A stretch of DNA of 64,000 bases from Metabacillus arenae (GCF_014773385.1 NZ_JACXAI010000034.1:1-64000), one strand, 5' to 3'; positions 25,595 to 34,282 are shown, numbered from the stretch's first letter. Program-made: numbers and translations. The notes: generated from the sequence alone by a model not told the origin.

Positions 25595-26584
25595 CTAGTA
25601 TTCTACTTTCCACATATATCTCCGTTTAGATAAAGGATGGTTACGGGTTTCTGCTAGATTATCCGCGTACTTCCTCAGCACATAATTTAACACTAGAGGA
25701 GCAATATATCCTTTTACCTCTTCCTTAATTCCGCTAAAATCAAATTCTTTTGCATCGAGGACAACAAGTTTTTTCCCATATCTCTTTGAGAACTCTAAGG
25801 CTCTTTCTTCCAAATGTCTTGTTTCATCCAATCCAAGGAGTATGATAAATGGTGTTTCTTCATCAATGATTTCAAAAGGACCGTGGAAGTACTCACCTGC
25901 ATGAATGGCATGAGAATGGATCCATTGCATTTCCATTAAAATACAAATGGCATAAGAATAAGCTACACCGTAATTTGCACCGCTGGCCATTGTATAAATT
26001 ATTTTTTCATCTTTATAATCTTGACCAAATTTTACAGCTTTCTCGTGTGATTGTGAAGCAGCTTTTTCATAGACGGTTTGGAGGTTTTCCAAGCTCTCCT
26101 CTATCAAACCGAATTTATCATTACCTTCTACCGTTTTAAGGATTCCAAAGACCAATTGATAGAGTACTGAATAATTCGTCGTAAAAGCATTTGCCTCTTG
26201 ACCCCATTCATATTTCAGGACAACATCTGATGCCTGTGCTAAAGGAGAACCTATTTCATTAGTTAAGGAAACTGTCAACGCACCTTTGGATTTAGCAAAT
26301 TTTGCTGATTCTACTGTTTCAGGAGTCTTTCCAGAATGAGAACATAATATGACAAGAGAGTTTTCACCAAGTTTAGAATGATTGCGATAGATAAATTCAT
26401 TAGAACTATAAAGGTGAGCATCCATCTTCTCAGCTTCCCGATCTATTACATATTTTCCCGGATACATAAGAGCGGAAGAACCTCCACAAGCTACAAAGAA
26501 AACGTTTTCAAATCTTTTTTTCTTAACCTCTGCTAGTGCATGTTTTATTTGATTTTTTACATCTACTACTAATTCAGTTCCCAT
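25595..26584 (-). CDS. frlB: Fructosamine-6-phosphate deglycase, SIS family
   Basis: Splits fructosamine 6-phosphates to glucose 6-phosphate and a free amino acid or amine. The 329-residue protein has two SIS (sugar isomerase) domains: the first around VFFVACGGSSALMYPGKYVI and LVILCSHSGKTPETVESAKF, the second around IIYTMASGANYGVAYSYAI with HAGEYFHGPFEIID, which is characteristic of GlmS/FrlB-type active sites. No glutaminase domain is present. ATG follows GGGAGGC. It is the first gene of the operon, followed by frlO after a perfect hairpin. Confidence 0.9.
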   Translation of the reverse strand: MGTELVVDVKNQIKHALAEVKKKRFENVFFVACGGSSALMYPGKYVIDREAEKMDAHLYSSNEFIYRNHSKLGENSLVILCSHSGKTPETVESAKFAKSKGALTVSLTNEIGSPLAQASDVVLKYEWGQEANAFTTNYSVLYQLVFGILKTVEGNDKFGLIEESLENLQTVYEKAASQSHEKAVKFGQDYKDEKIIYTMASGANYGVAYSYAICILMEMQWIHSHAIHAGEYFHGPFEIIDEETPFIILLGLDETRHLEERALEFSKRYGKKLVVLDAKEFDFSGIKEEVKGYIAPLVLNYVLRKYADNLAETRNHPLSKRRYMWKVEY

Positions 26585-27040
26585 TTATTGAAGCCTCCCT
26601 AATAATTTTTGGATAAGTAATTACTACTTACCATTTAACAAACAATTCACAACGTTATAATACGTTATATATTGTTATATTTGATCATATAATATAATAA
26701 CGTTTTGTAGATGTCAATATAGTTTTCAGAAATTTCAATCGACATTTTTTGCAACAGATTTACTTCTCTTGGACTGCTATATTTAAACACAGCTTTTTTT
26801 CGTTACACTGCGGAAATGATTATAATTGGAGTTTTACGGGAGACAGTATTTGTATTCTGCATTTTGGAGGAATATAAAACCAGGGGATGTGCAGCTTGAA
26901 AGAGTAAAACGGTTTTTAAGTTTTTCACATTCAATCTCATGGTTAGAAAATAGCAATCCGAGAGAAATCTGAATTATCCGATAATGGTATCCTTGAAGAT
27001 AGAAGAACAACTTAAAATATACCAGAAAGGGGAAATGATG
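26585..27040. other. Non-coding region with frlB promoter and DUF899 copy B upstream region
   Basis: No gene is supported. The left part (26651-26704) carries the frlB control region; the right part (about 26945-27015) resembles the sequence upstream of DUF899 copy A. Confidence 0.6.
26651..26704 (-). promoter_or_regulatory. frlB promoter with candidate FrlR operators
   Basis: A 54-bp AT-rich block is bounded by AACGTTAT (26651-26658) and ATAACGTT (26697-26704), with an inner ACGTTATATATTGTTATAT. Related CGTTATATAA-type sequence occurs reversed in the frlR promoter at 20535-20545. HutC/GntR proteins bind such short dyads, so these are candidate FrlR sites. A TATAAT (26687-26692) lies within the block. 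Confidence 0.45.
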
Positions 27041-27769
27041 ATGACAAAGAGTAAGATTGCCCTGCCGAAAATCGTTTCACGAGATGAGTGGCTCGCATCT
27101 AGCAAGAAGCTGCTCGCAAAGGAGAAGGAAGCCACCCGTGCGTTAGACAGGTTGGCCGCTGAGCGCCGCCGACAGCCGATGGTTGAGATTGACAAGGAGT
27201 ATTTTTTCGATGGCGAGAATGGCAAGGCGAGTTTGCTCGATCTGTTCGACGGCCGCCGTCAGCTTATCGTGTACCACTTTATGTTCGATCCGAGCTGGGA
27301 GGAGGGCTGTGACGGCTGTTCGATGCTTGTCGACAGCATGGGCCACCTCGCTCATCTGCACATCCGCGACACCTCCTTGGTATTGGTGTCTCGTGCGCCT
27401 CAGGCAAAGATAAAGCCGTTCAAAGAGCGAATGGGCTGGAACGTGCCGTGGTTTTCCTCGTATGGCAGCGACTTCAACTACGACTTTGAAGCAACGACGG
27501 ACACAGGCGAGCATCACGGCTTGAGTATCTTCCTCCGCGATGAAAGCCGCATCTTTCAAACCTACAACACAAAGAATCGCGGCGTCGACAGATTGAACGC
27601 CAACTTCAACTACCTCGACCTGACTCCGCTTGGCCGGCAGGAGGATTGGGAAGACTCACCTGAAGGGTGGCCGAAAACCCCGCGTTACGAATGGTGGCGC
27701 CATCATGATAAGTATAGCGATGACCCTGGAGATTCAGAATCCTGTTGCGGTTCGAGGGACGACTTATAA
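27041..27769 (+). CDS. DUF899 (thioredoxin-like) protein, copy B
   Basis: Paralogue of the gene at 19517, also 242 residues. I start at the ATG at 27041 because the resulting MTKSKIALPKIVSRDEW aligns with MTSKMNALPKIVSKDEW of copy A and lies a few bases after GAAAGGGGAA; three consecutive ATGs make the exact one uncertain. The same blocks are present, including GCDGCSMLVDSMGHLAHLHI and WEDSPEGWPKTPRYEWWRHH. GC content is high compared with the flanks. Copies A and B are in direct orientation and bracket the whole frl locus. Reaction unknown. Confidence 0.88.
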   Translation: MTKSKIALPKIVSRDEWLASSKKLLAKEKEATRALDRLAAERRRQPMVEIDKEYFFDGENGKASLLDLFDGRRQLIVYHFMFDPSWEEGCDGCSMLVDSMGHLAHLHIRDTSLVLVSRAPQAKIKPFKERMGWNVPWFSSYGSDFNYDFEATTDTGEHHGLSIFLRDESRIFQTYNTKNRGVDRLNANFNYLDLTPLGRQEDWEDSPEGWPKTPRYEWWRHHDKYSDDPGDSESCCGSRDDL

Positions 27770-27857
27770 TAATTTTGTGACTGGGATGGAAGGTTAATTA
27801 TGGAAAACTCTTCTTAATTATAGTTTAATCCTTAAACATAATTTTTCTTGGTTCATA

Positions 27858-27911
27858 GAAAAGAAGAGGATGTTCGTCCATATATTGAACGAACCATCCT
27901 CTCCTTTTCTT
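27858..27911. terminator. Hairpin after DUF899 copy B
   Basis: AAGAGGATGTTCG and CGAACCATCCTCT are near-perfect arms extended by GAAAAG / CTTTTC, about 90 bases after the stop. The T-run is poor on the plus strand, but on the minus strand the stem ends in CTTTTC, so it could serve the FAD gene transcript as well. Confidence 0.55.
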
Positions 27912-27921
27912 CCCGGTTGGA

Positions 27922-28061
27922 CATCATAACTGACCTATGATTCCCGGTTTTCCTTTTTCGACCCGGATTCGGGCACCATAACCGATTTATGATTCCCGGT
28001 TTCCCTTTTTCGCCCCGGTTTCGGGCATCATAACTGACTTATGATTCCCGGTTTTCTTTTC
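27922..28061. repeat. Tandem 52-bp repeat, about 2.7 copies, with internal dyad
   Basis: Units begin at 27922, 27974 and 28026; each starts CATCATAAC-GA-TTATGAT-like, a near-palindrome, continues TCCCGGTTTTCCTTTTTCG and ends CCCGG-TTCGGG. The second unit has a few substitutions and the third is cut after TTTTC, where the 17-mer shared with the window start follows. A partial TTCCCGGTTGGA lies before the first unit. Non-coding. Confidence 0.8.
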
Positions 28062-28075
28062 AAGTATGGACACAT
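28059..28075. repeat. 17-bp sequence shared with the window start
   Basis: TTCAAGTATGGACACAT, identical to positions 12-28, directly follows the truncated third copy of the 52-bp repeat. Confidence 0.4.
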
Positions 28076-28095
28076 TTTATCGTATGAACTCTCTC

Positions 28096-29436
28096 TTAAA
28101 GAACCGCCCCGTTTTCTACTAAATATGATTGAAGCTTAGTAATGTCTATATCTTTTGGTGCAACACTCTCTATTATTGAAAGTGCTGCAGCTGTTCCGGC
28201 AGCTTGCCCGGTTGCCATTGCGCTTGGAGTAAGTCGTGTCGTCGCTAATGCCTCGTGTGTAGTGGAGATACATCTCCCTGCTACTAATAAATTTTCAATT
28301 TGTTTTGGTACAAGACTTCTGTATGGGATGCCATAGCTTCCATCTCCTTCGATGTCGTTCGCTTGCACACCTTTTCCTGTTGGATCATGGATGTCAATAG
28401 GGTAGCCGCTAAGTGCAATGGTATCCTCGAATTTCTTACCAGCAATAACATCGTCGATTGTAAGGGCATATTGCCCGTCAATTCGCCGTGTTTCCCGAAT
28501 ACCTATTTGCGTCCCAACAGCAGATATTGAAGCTTTTTCAAATCCGGGAATTTCCTTTTGCAGAAACTCCGCCATCATGAGAACTTGTTTTCTTCCTTCT
28601 TTTTCACCTTCTGATAAATCAAACACGTCTGTTCCATCTAAGCCTTGAACACGCGTGCAATTGATCAGAACCTCATCTTCCTCTGGCCCAGCAAAAAAGA
28701 GCACCTGATCTCGGTTTATCGGTACACCCGATTCATTCCATTCCTTATAAAAGCCTTGTACTCCTGTTAGTGGTAGTTCATCTAATTCATCAATCGGAGT
28801 CTTTTTGTAAAAGTTACTTGGATCAGCTTTCATAGCCTCTTTTACTTTTGTAAGATCCACGCCTCTCATCCGAAATTTCATCGTCATTGGCTGTGTTTTA
28901 TGATCACTGTCTCTTCCTTTTAAACAAGGAGCACCGGAAAGGTAAGCGATATCAGCATCTCCGGTTGTATCGACAAAACGTTTTGCAGATACACTTATTG
29001 GGCCCGATTTAGTTGTTAGATTGATTGAGGTAATGATATGACTCTCGACTTCCACCTTATCTACAAAGCTATGAACGAGGACATCAACACCAGCTTCTTC
29101 TAGCATTTCTAAAGCTAATAATTTATATTTTTCAGGGTGATAAGGGGTAAGTGTATTCGTAAATCCTACAGTATCACGCAAATGCCCGGGAGAACCGCCA
29201 GCTTCCATTAACCGTTCGACAATTTCCTGTGCAATCCCCTTAATCACTTGTTTACCAGATTCCGTGTGAAACGTCATCCATGGGTAGACAAGGGCAACCG
29301 TAGACATTCCACCTAAAAAACCATATCTCTCAATCAGAAGCGTTCTTGCCCCTGCCCGTCCTGATGCAATCGCTGCATTGATCCCGGCAGGACCTCCTCC
29401 TGCTACCACGACATCAAATTCTAGTTCCTTTTTCAA
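28096..29436 (-). CDS. FAD-dependent oxidoreductase (FAD_oxidored family)
   Basis: Flavoprotein of about 446 residues with the dinucleotide-binding motif DVVVAGGGPAGINAAIASG near its start, then ERYGFLGGMSTVALVYPW, the RFVDTTGDADIAYLSGAPC motif and the C-terminal FAD-binding NLLVAGRCISTTHEALATTR. This pattern is that of the PF12831-type FAD oxidoreductases found in sugar-catabolic loci. The TTG at 29436 lies after AGAAAGGATG; a GTG further upstream (29523) would add 29 unmatched residues and lies in a small sequence duplication, so I prefer TTG, but with doubt. It is the last gene of the second ABC locus; substrate unknown, probably an imported polyol, sugar or derivative. Confidence 0.8.
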   Translation of the reverse strand: MKKELEFDVVVAGGGPAGINAAIASGRAGARTLLIERYGFLGGMSTVALVYPWMTFHTESGKQVIKGIAQEIVERLMEAGGSPGHLRDTVGFTNTLTPYHPEKYKLLALEMLEEAGVDVLVHSFVDKVEVESHIITSINLTTKSGPISVSAKRFVDTTGDADIAYLSGAPCLKGRDSDHKTQPMTMKFRMRGVDLTKVKEAMKADPSNFYKKTPIDELDELPLTGVQGFYKEWNESGVPINRDQVLFFAGPEEDEVLINCTRVQGLDGTDVFDLSEGEKEGRKQVLMMAEFLQKEIPGFEKASISAVGTQIGIRETRRIDGQYALTIDDVIAGKKFEDTIALSGYPIDIHDPTGKGVQANDIEGDGSYGIPYRSLVPKQIENLLVAGRCISTTHEALATTRLTPSAMATGQAAGTAAALSIIESVAPKDIDITKLQSYLVENGAVL

Positions 29437-29514
29437 AATCGACACATCCTTTCTAGAGATCAGAGGTGTAAGGTGGGAATAGATGAAATCAGCGAAAGAG
29501 CTGATTTCTTTTTT

Positions 29515-29626
29515 AAAAACCACCCTTTAACCTTTTAGTGCTTAATAATTCTGAATTTATGGCAATCGGTGGCTTGCCGATTGTTTCGATAAAAACCACC
29601 TTCCACCATTTAGTGCTTTTTAATTT
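29515..29626. repeat. Short direct duplication around a hairpin
   Basis: AAAAACCACC followed some bases later by TTTAGTGCTT occurs twice, at 29515 and at 29591. Between the copies is an inverted repeat CAATCGG (29563-29569) / CCGATTG (29577-29583). The structure lies between the permease and FAD genes. Confidence 0.5.
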
Positions 29627-29659
29627 AAACATTCCAATCTTATAAAATCATGGACCCAA

Positions 29660-30496
29660 TTACTTTCCACCTGTCATTGTCACTCCCTCAATAAACTGCT
29701 TTTGGGCGAAGAAGAAGACAATTAACAATGGAACTGTGGCCATTACAGATGCACTCATTAACAGCTCCCACTTCGTTCCGACTTCATCCGTAAATAGAGC
29801 CAGTGCTAATGGTAAGGTCATCAGTTCTTTTGAATTAATGTAAATAAGTGGTTCGTAAAATTCATTCCAGCTTGTTAGGAACGTAAAAATTGTTAGTGTA
29901 GCGATTGCTGGTTTTGCCAGCGGCAGCATGATATTCCAATAAATTCGGAAATAAGAGCATCCATCCAATTTAGCTGCTTCCTCTAATTCTTTAGGTACCA
30001 ACAGGAAAAATTGTCTCATGACAAAGACGCCAAACACTCCCGCCGGACCTAAAATAGGAATGGCTATTAACGGGATATGTGTATTGATTAGCCCTAGATC
30101 TCTCATAAATAAGAAGAGAGGGATCGTAATGACTTCTACAGGGATCATCATTGTGCTCAACAAGCATAGAAACAAGACTGAGCTTCCCCAAAATTGTAAT
30201 TTTGCAAATGCGTAGCCTGCTAAGGAACCAAAAAAGATTGTTCCGATTGTTACTAGAATAGCAATATATAAGCTATTAAAATAGAAAAGGTGAAACGGAG
30301 TAGATTCCAACACATTTAAATAGTTTTCCCACCGAAATGGGTCAGGAATGAACTGAAAGGTAAAGATTTTTGTTGAATCCTTGAATGACGTATTCATCAT
30401 CCATAAAAATGGTACGACCATAATAAGAGAAACGAGTGTTAATATTCCGTAAAATGAAATCTTCGTAAGGATTCCGTTTTTCTTTTTATTGTTCAT
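29660..30496 (-). CDS. ABC sugar transporter permease (MalG-like)
   Basis: CUT1-type permease of 278 residues with about six helices. I use the ATG at 30496, which overlaps the stop of the previous gene (ATGAACAATAA), rather than an upstream GTG with no ribosome binding site. The EAA loop EEAAKLDGCSYFRIYWNIML then PLAKPA is clear. It pairs with the MalF-like permease before it and the binding protein at 32194. Substrate unknown. Confidence 0.88.
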   Translation of the reverse strand: MNNKKKNGILTKISFYGILTLVSLIMVVPFLWMMNTSFKDSTKIFTFQFIPDPFRWENYLNVLESTPFHLFYFNSLYIAILVTIGTIFFGSLAGYAFAKLQFWGSSVLFLCLLSTMMIPVEVITIPLFLFMRDLGLINTHIPLIAIPILGPAGVFGVFVMRQFFLLVPKELEEAAKLDGCSYFRIYWNIMLPLAKPAIATLTIFTFLTSWNEFYEPLIYINSKELMTLPLALALFTDEVGTKWELLMSASVMATVPLLIVFFFAQKQFIEGVTMTGGK

Positions 30497-31421
30497 GGAA
30501 GACCCACTTTCTTCTCGCACCCCATTGAATGAGTGTAAAGAATAAGATAATCACAAATAAAACAATGGCAATCGCTGAAGCATAACCGAAATCAAATAGC
30601 TTAAATGCATTTTCCCAAATATAATAGACTAACACCTTTGTGTGATTTCCAGGTCCGCCGTTTGTCATGACATAGATTTGCCCAAACACCTTCATCGATC
30701 CAATAACGGTTAAGATTAACGTTAAAAATAATGTAGGCGTGATCATCGGCAGTGTTACATGCCAGAATTGCCTTACTTTATTAGCTCCATCTAAATAGGA
30801 AGCTTCATAGAGATTTTTATCTACCTGCTGTAATGCCGCTAAGAACAGGACCATATTTAGTCCTACATTTTTTAAGGCACTTACAACGATAACAGCTCCC
30901 ATCGCAAGATTTGGATCATATAACCAAGCAGGACCATCTATACCGAAGACACCGAGGATTTGGTTAATGAAACCTTCATCGGTACTAAACATGTACTTCC
31001 AGATGATCGACCACACAACAATCGAAGTCATGACTGGAATAAATATGGCTGTTCGGAAAAGACCGATACCAGGTAAATTACGCTGCAAGAGCAGCGCCAA
31101 TAATAGGGCAAGAACAATATTGATCGGTACTAGGCCTCCTGAAAAGAGAAGCGTGTTTTTCAAGACGACTAAAAAGTCTGGATCATTTACTAAACGCTGA
31201 TAATTTTCCGCCCCGATAAAACTCGGATCACCTAGTAGCTGCCAATCTGTCAAACTAATATATAACGAATAAATTAAAGGAAATAACATCACTAATAGGA
31301 AACCCAGCACCATCGGACTGACAAATAAATATCCGTAGAACGCTTCACTTCCTAAAAATTTGCGCCGCCTTTTGATACGTTTCAAAGACAGGACTCCAGT
31401 TGCTTCCACTTTTGATTCCAA
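30486..31421 (-). CDS. ABC sugar transporter permease (MalF-like)
   Basis: CUT1-type permease, 311 residues, with a basic N-terminal tail (LKRIKRRRKF) and about six membrane helices starting AFYGYLFVSPMVLGFLLVML. The EAA loop reads YEASYLDGANKVRQFWHVTL. It starts with TTG after GGGAGG and its last codons overlap the next permease gene. Part of the transporter with the binding protein 32194-33480. Confidence 0.88.
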   Translation of the reverse strand: MESKVEATGVLSLKRIKRRRKFLGSEAFYGYLFVSPMVLGFLLVMLFPLIYSLYISLTDWQLLGDPSFIGAENYQRLVNDPDFLVVLKNTLLFSGGLVPINIVLALLLALLLQRNLPGIGLFRTAIFIPVMTSIVVWSIIWKYMFSTDEGFINQILGVFGIDGPAWLYDPNLAMGAVIVVSALKNVGLNMVLFLAALQQVDKNLYEASYLDGANKVRQFWHVTLPMITPTLFLTLILTVIGSMKVFGQIYVMTNGGPGNHTKVLVYYIWENAFKLFDFGYASAIAIVLFVIILFFTLIQWGARRKWVFHEQ

Positions 31422-31436
31422 CTTATCCAGCCTCCC

Positions 31437-32129
31437 TTATAACGAGTCGATTGCATTTCTAAAAGATGCTATTGCTTTTTCTATCCTTTCTTCGGTATCT
31501 CCGATTACGATTGCCCCCAGCATAACGGCCTTTATGCCCGCTTTATGCAGCAAGGGAATATCAGAAGGCGCGAGCTTCCGTTGAGACGGAACTAGGACAG
31601 GAACGTCCACATTTTCCACGATTGATTGATAGGTAAGGACATCTTTGAATGAGAGCGGGGTTCCGTATTCCTCTCCGGGAATAATCGATGCCTCAATGCC
31701 TGAAGCTCCAAAATGCTTCACTTTTCCTAAGCCGGCTGCTGAATAATCGCTTGTTATGGCAAATGTTTTATCCATGTTGTCGAGCTCAAACATCCAGCTT
31801 AGCTTATGGTGTGCGTATATGGAATAAAAGTTAAAGCCCAGATCTATTAACTGCTCCATTTCTGTTCGTTTAATCTTTTCAATAGAGTCGCCCGGTACAA
31901 TTCCGAGTGGTCCTCTGAACTCGCTCCTAATTGTGCGAAAAACCTCCTTATAGGCTTCAACTGGTTCAAATCGATTTCCTGATGCACGATGATCCACATT
32001 GACATGCATTTTGACAGCATCTACCCCAGAACGAATCGCTGCTTTGGCTAGCTCCACATTATTCTCAGGTAAGCTAACAAGCAGCGTCATTTTTTTCTCT
32101 TGTAACAAACTGCCTAGAGAAGTTGACAA
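31437..32129 (-). CDS. Putative phosphate-binding TIM-barrel protein
   Basis: A 230-residue cytoplasmic protein with a (beta/alpha)8 pattern: MTLLVSLPENNVELAKAAIR, SGVDAVKMHVNVDHRASGNR, GPLGIVPGDS, LGFNFYSIYAH, FAITSDYSAAGLG, GASGIEASIIPGEEYGTPLS, VPVLVPSQRKLAPSDIPLLH and AGIKAVMLGAIVIGDTEERI. The final strand-loop GA.VIGDT is a typical phosphate site, and the KMHVNVDH pair offers catalytic residues. It resembles small aldolases or epimerases of the NanE/thiamine-phosphate-synthase type superfamily but I cannot assign a family. It lies between binding-protein and permease genes, so it probably acts on the imported substrate. Confidence 0.7.
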   Translation of the reverse strand: MSTSLGSLLQEKKMTLLVSLPENNVELAKAAIRSGVDAVKMHVNVDHRASGNRFEPVEAYKEVFRTIRSEFRGPLGIVPGDSIEKIKRTEMEQLIDLGFNFYSIYAHHKLSWMFELDNMDKTFAITSDYSAAGLGKVKHFGASGIEASIIPGEEYGTPLSFKDVLTYQSIVENVDVPVLVPSQRKLAPSDIPLLHKAGIKAVMLGAIVIGDTEERIEKAIASFRNAIDSL

Positions 32130-32155
32130 CCTTCATCACCCCTTGTAAAAGGTAA

Positions 32156-32183
32156 GCGGTTAATCCTGATAAAGGTTAACCGC
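32156..32183 (-). promoter_or_regulatory. Intercistronic hairpin after the binding-protein gene
   Basis: GCGGTTAA and TTAACCGC are perfect arms around a 12-base loop, just after the stop of the solute-binding protein gene. It parallels the hairpin after frlO and probably raises binding-protein mRNA relative to the later genes. Confidence 0.5.
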
Positions 32184-32193
32184 AGCCTTTTCG

Positions 32194-33480
32194 TTATTTC
32201 ATTAATGGATTAATCTTTTCTTCCATGCCTTTTAATATGTCGTCAGGTTCTTTCAGCTGTCCAAACAATTCATCAAAACCAAATTGGATCGCACTATCAA
32301 TTTTTTGCCACTCAGAGTGACCTGCTTGTAGTCTTGCGTTATCCATTTCATCAATAACCGCTCTTTGAATGCTTTCTACCGGCGGATTATTTGGTTGATT
32401 GACAAATTCATCCGAGCTTAGGACTGACTCACGCGGCGGTACAAAGAATGTAGAGGTTGCTGTGATACCCTCTTGACTTGTAAAGAATTTAAGAAGCTCT
32501 TTTGCTTCCTCTGGATACTTTGAACCTTTAAATAAGCCATATCCCGCTTGTCCTAACATAGGGAATCTGCCTTCCGGACCTTCTGGAAGAGGGGCAATGT
32601 CCCAAGCAAAATCTTTTACTTCACGAGCACGTGAAACGTAGCTGTACACATCAAAGAACATCCCAATTTTTCCAGACTCGAAGCTAACCTGCTCTCCCGC
32701 TTTTGGGTGTGAGGTATCTTCAAACATCATTCGATCAAGCATCTTAATTGTCTCTTCACCTTCTGGGCTGTTCCATGTGAATTTCGTTTGCTCTTTATTA
32801 AATAGGTCTCCTCCATAACTCCATGTATGTGAAAGTAACGCAATCCATGTATTCCAGTCGCGAAAGAAGTTCGCCCCATAGACACCATCAGCTGAAACGG
32901 CCTTTGCAGACTTTTCAAATTGCTCCCAATTCCATGTTCCAGCTTCTACATGTTCATTTGGTGTTTTTTCTCCCGCATTCACAAACAAATCTTCGTTATA
33001 AAACATTACCATTGGAGGGGTAGAGAACGGAATTCCGTACAATTTATCCTCTTTCTCAAATAAATCCAATGTGGATGGGAAGAAATCATCCATGTTATAT
33101 TCCTTATCCTCCTTGAAAGAAGAAACATCATCTAAGAGACCATTATCCATAAATTGAGGCACCATACGTTCCGCAACCCAGCCAACGTCCGGCAATTCCT
33201 TACCAGCAGCTAAAACTGTAATTTTCTGCTGATAATCTGGAAAAGGTACACTTTCCATTTTCACTTTAATATTTGGGTGCTTTTCTTCAAATTTTGCAAT
33301 TAAATCGTTGTATACTTCCTGGTGAGGTTCATTCCCCCACATCATAAATGTCAACTCAACTTTTTCATCTTTTCCATTCGAGCCGCCTTCTGTCGTTCCA
33401 CTTGTTTCAGCTCTGTTGCACGCCACTGAAAACGCTGTCAAAATTATAGCTAGAAAAATAATCCCCAGTTTTCTCTTCAT
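32194..33480 (-). CDS. ABC sugar-binding lipoprotein
   Basis: Extracellular solute-binding protein, 428 residues, with a signal peptide and lipobox SVACN. Family-1 binding-protein motifs are present: VELTFMMWGNEPHQEVYNDL, FEEKHPNIKVKMESVPFPDY, and KLYGIPFSTPPMVMFYNEDL. It starts at an ATG after GGGAGG. It lies directly downstream of a YesM/YesN-type two-component pair and upstream of the TIM-barrel and permease genes. Carbohydrate ligand unknown. Confidence 0.9.
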   Translation of the reverse strand: MKRKLGIIFLAIILTAFSVACNRAETSGTTEGGSNGKDEKVELTFMMWGNEPHQEVYNDLIAKFEEKHPNIKVKMESVPFPDYQQKITVLAAGKELPDVGWVAERMVPQFMDNGLLDDVSSFKEDKEYNMDDFFPSTLDLFEKEDKLYGIPFSTPPMVMFYNEDLFVNAGEKTPNEHVEAGTWNWEQFEKSAKAVSADGVYGANFFRDWNTWIALLSHTWSYGGDLFNKEQTKFTWNSPEGEETIKMLDRMMFEDTSHPKAGEQVSFESGKIGMFFDVYSYVSRAREVKDFAWDIAPLPEGPEGRFPMLGQAGYGLFKGSKYPEEAKELLKFFTSQEGITATSTFFVPPRESVLSSDEFVNQPNNPPVESIQRAVIDEMDNARLQAGHSEWQKIDSAIQFGFDELFGQLKEPDDILKGMEEKINPLMK

Positions 33481-33580
33481 TTGTAATACCTCCCTTTGTG
33501 TTCATTTTAAGAAAAAAATGCAGTTAAAAATATCCTCTAAAAAAGAGATATAGTTCGGTAATCATAGAATTTTATTTATG

Positions 33581-34282
33581 TTAAGAAAATTTACGGAATT
33601 GTACGGGAGTCATCCCTACCTCTTGTTTGAACACTGTCATAAAATGCTTTGGGCTTTTGTATCCTGATAGCTGTGCAACCTCATATACCTTTAACCTTGT
33701 ATCTTTTAGTAATTTTTTCGCACGTTTAAGACGTTCTTCTGTGATGTATTCTGTAAAGGTTTGGTCAAGCTCTGACTTGAATAATTGTCCGACATACTGC
33801 GGGTTAAGATACACATATTCCGCAATATGCTTTAATGTAATTTCCTGTCCTAAATGATCATCTATATAGTGAAGAATCTTTTGAAACTGTTTTGAGGTTT
33901 CTATACTTTCTTCCTCATTTTCCTTAAATAACTTTGAAATGGCCTCTGATAATTCAACTCGGTTGATCGGTTTTAGAAGATAATCCGTTATACCATAACG
34001 CATAGCCGTTCTTGCATATTCAAAGTCACTATGCCCGCTTAAAATAAGAATTGGAACATCATTAGATACTTGTCTTACCTTTGAAATAAAGGTTAGTCCG
34101 TCCATGCCTCCCATTCGAATATCAGTAATAATTAAATGAGGCATACGCTGGTGAAAAAATGATAACCCTTCTTCTCCACTTTTTGCTTCCACGACTTGAT
34201 ACCTGCCAATTACTTGTTCTAGCAGCACCTTTAGTCCCTGTCTAATAATTGCTTCATCTTCAACGACTAATATTTCCTTCAC
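33581..34282 (-). CDS. YesN-type response regulator with AraC domain
   Basis: A 233-residue regulator: receiver domain (1-120) with phospho-acceptor D54 in ITDIRMGGMDG and the KPI lysine, then an AraC/XylS helix-turn-helix pair (about 128-230, with YLNPQYVGQLFKSELDQTFT and YEVAQLSGYKSPKHFMTVFK). It overlaps the kinase gene by 23 bp, so the two are coupled. Such regulators usually activate the adjacent sugar ABC transporter genes, which fits the neighbour at 33480. Confidence 0.93.
   Translation of the reverse strand: MKEILVVEDEAIIRQGLKVLLEQVIGRYQVVEAKSGEEGLSFFHQRMPHLIITDIRMGGMDGLTFISKVRQVSNDVPILILSGHSDFEYARTAMRYGITDYLLKPINRVELSEAISKLFKENEEESIETSKQFQKILHYIDDHLGQEITLKHIAEYVYLNPQYVGQLFKSELDQTFTEYITEERLKRAKKLLKDTRLKVYEVAQLSGYKSPKHFMTVFKQEVGMTPVQFRKFS

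Noticed and set aside
27922-28061. CRISPR array
   Set aside because: The units are contiguous 52-bp tandem repeats with no unique spacers, and there are no cas genes in the window.
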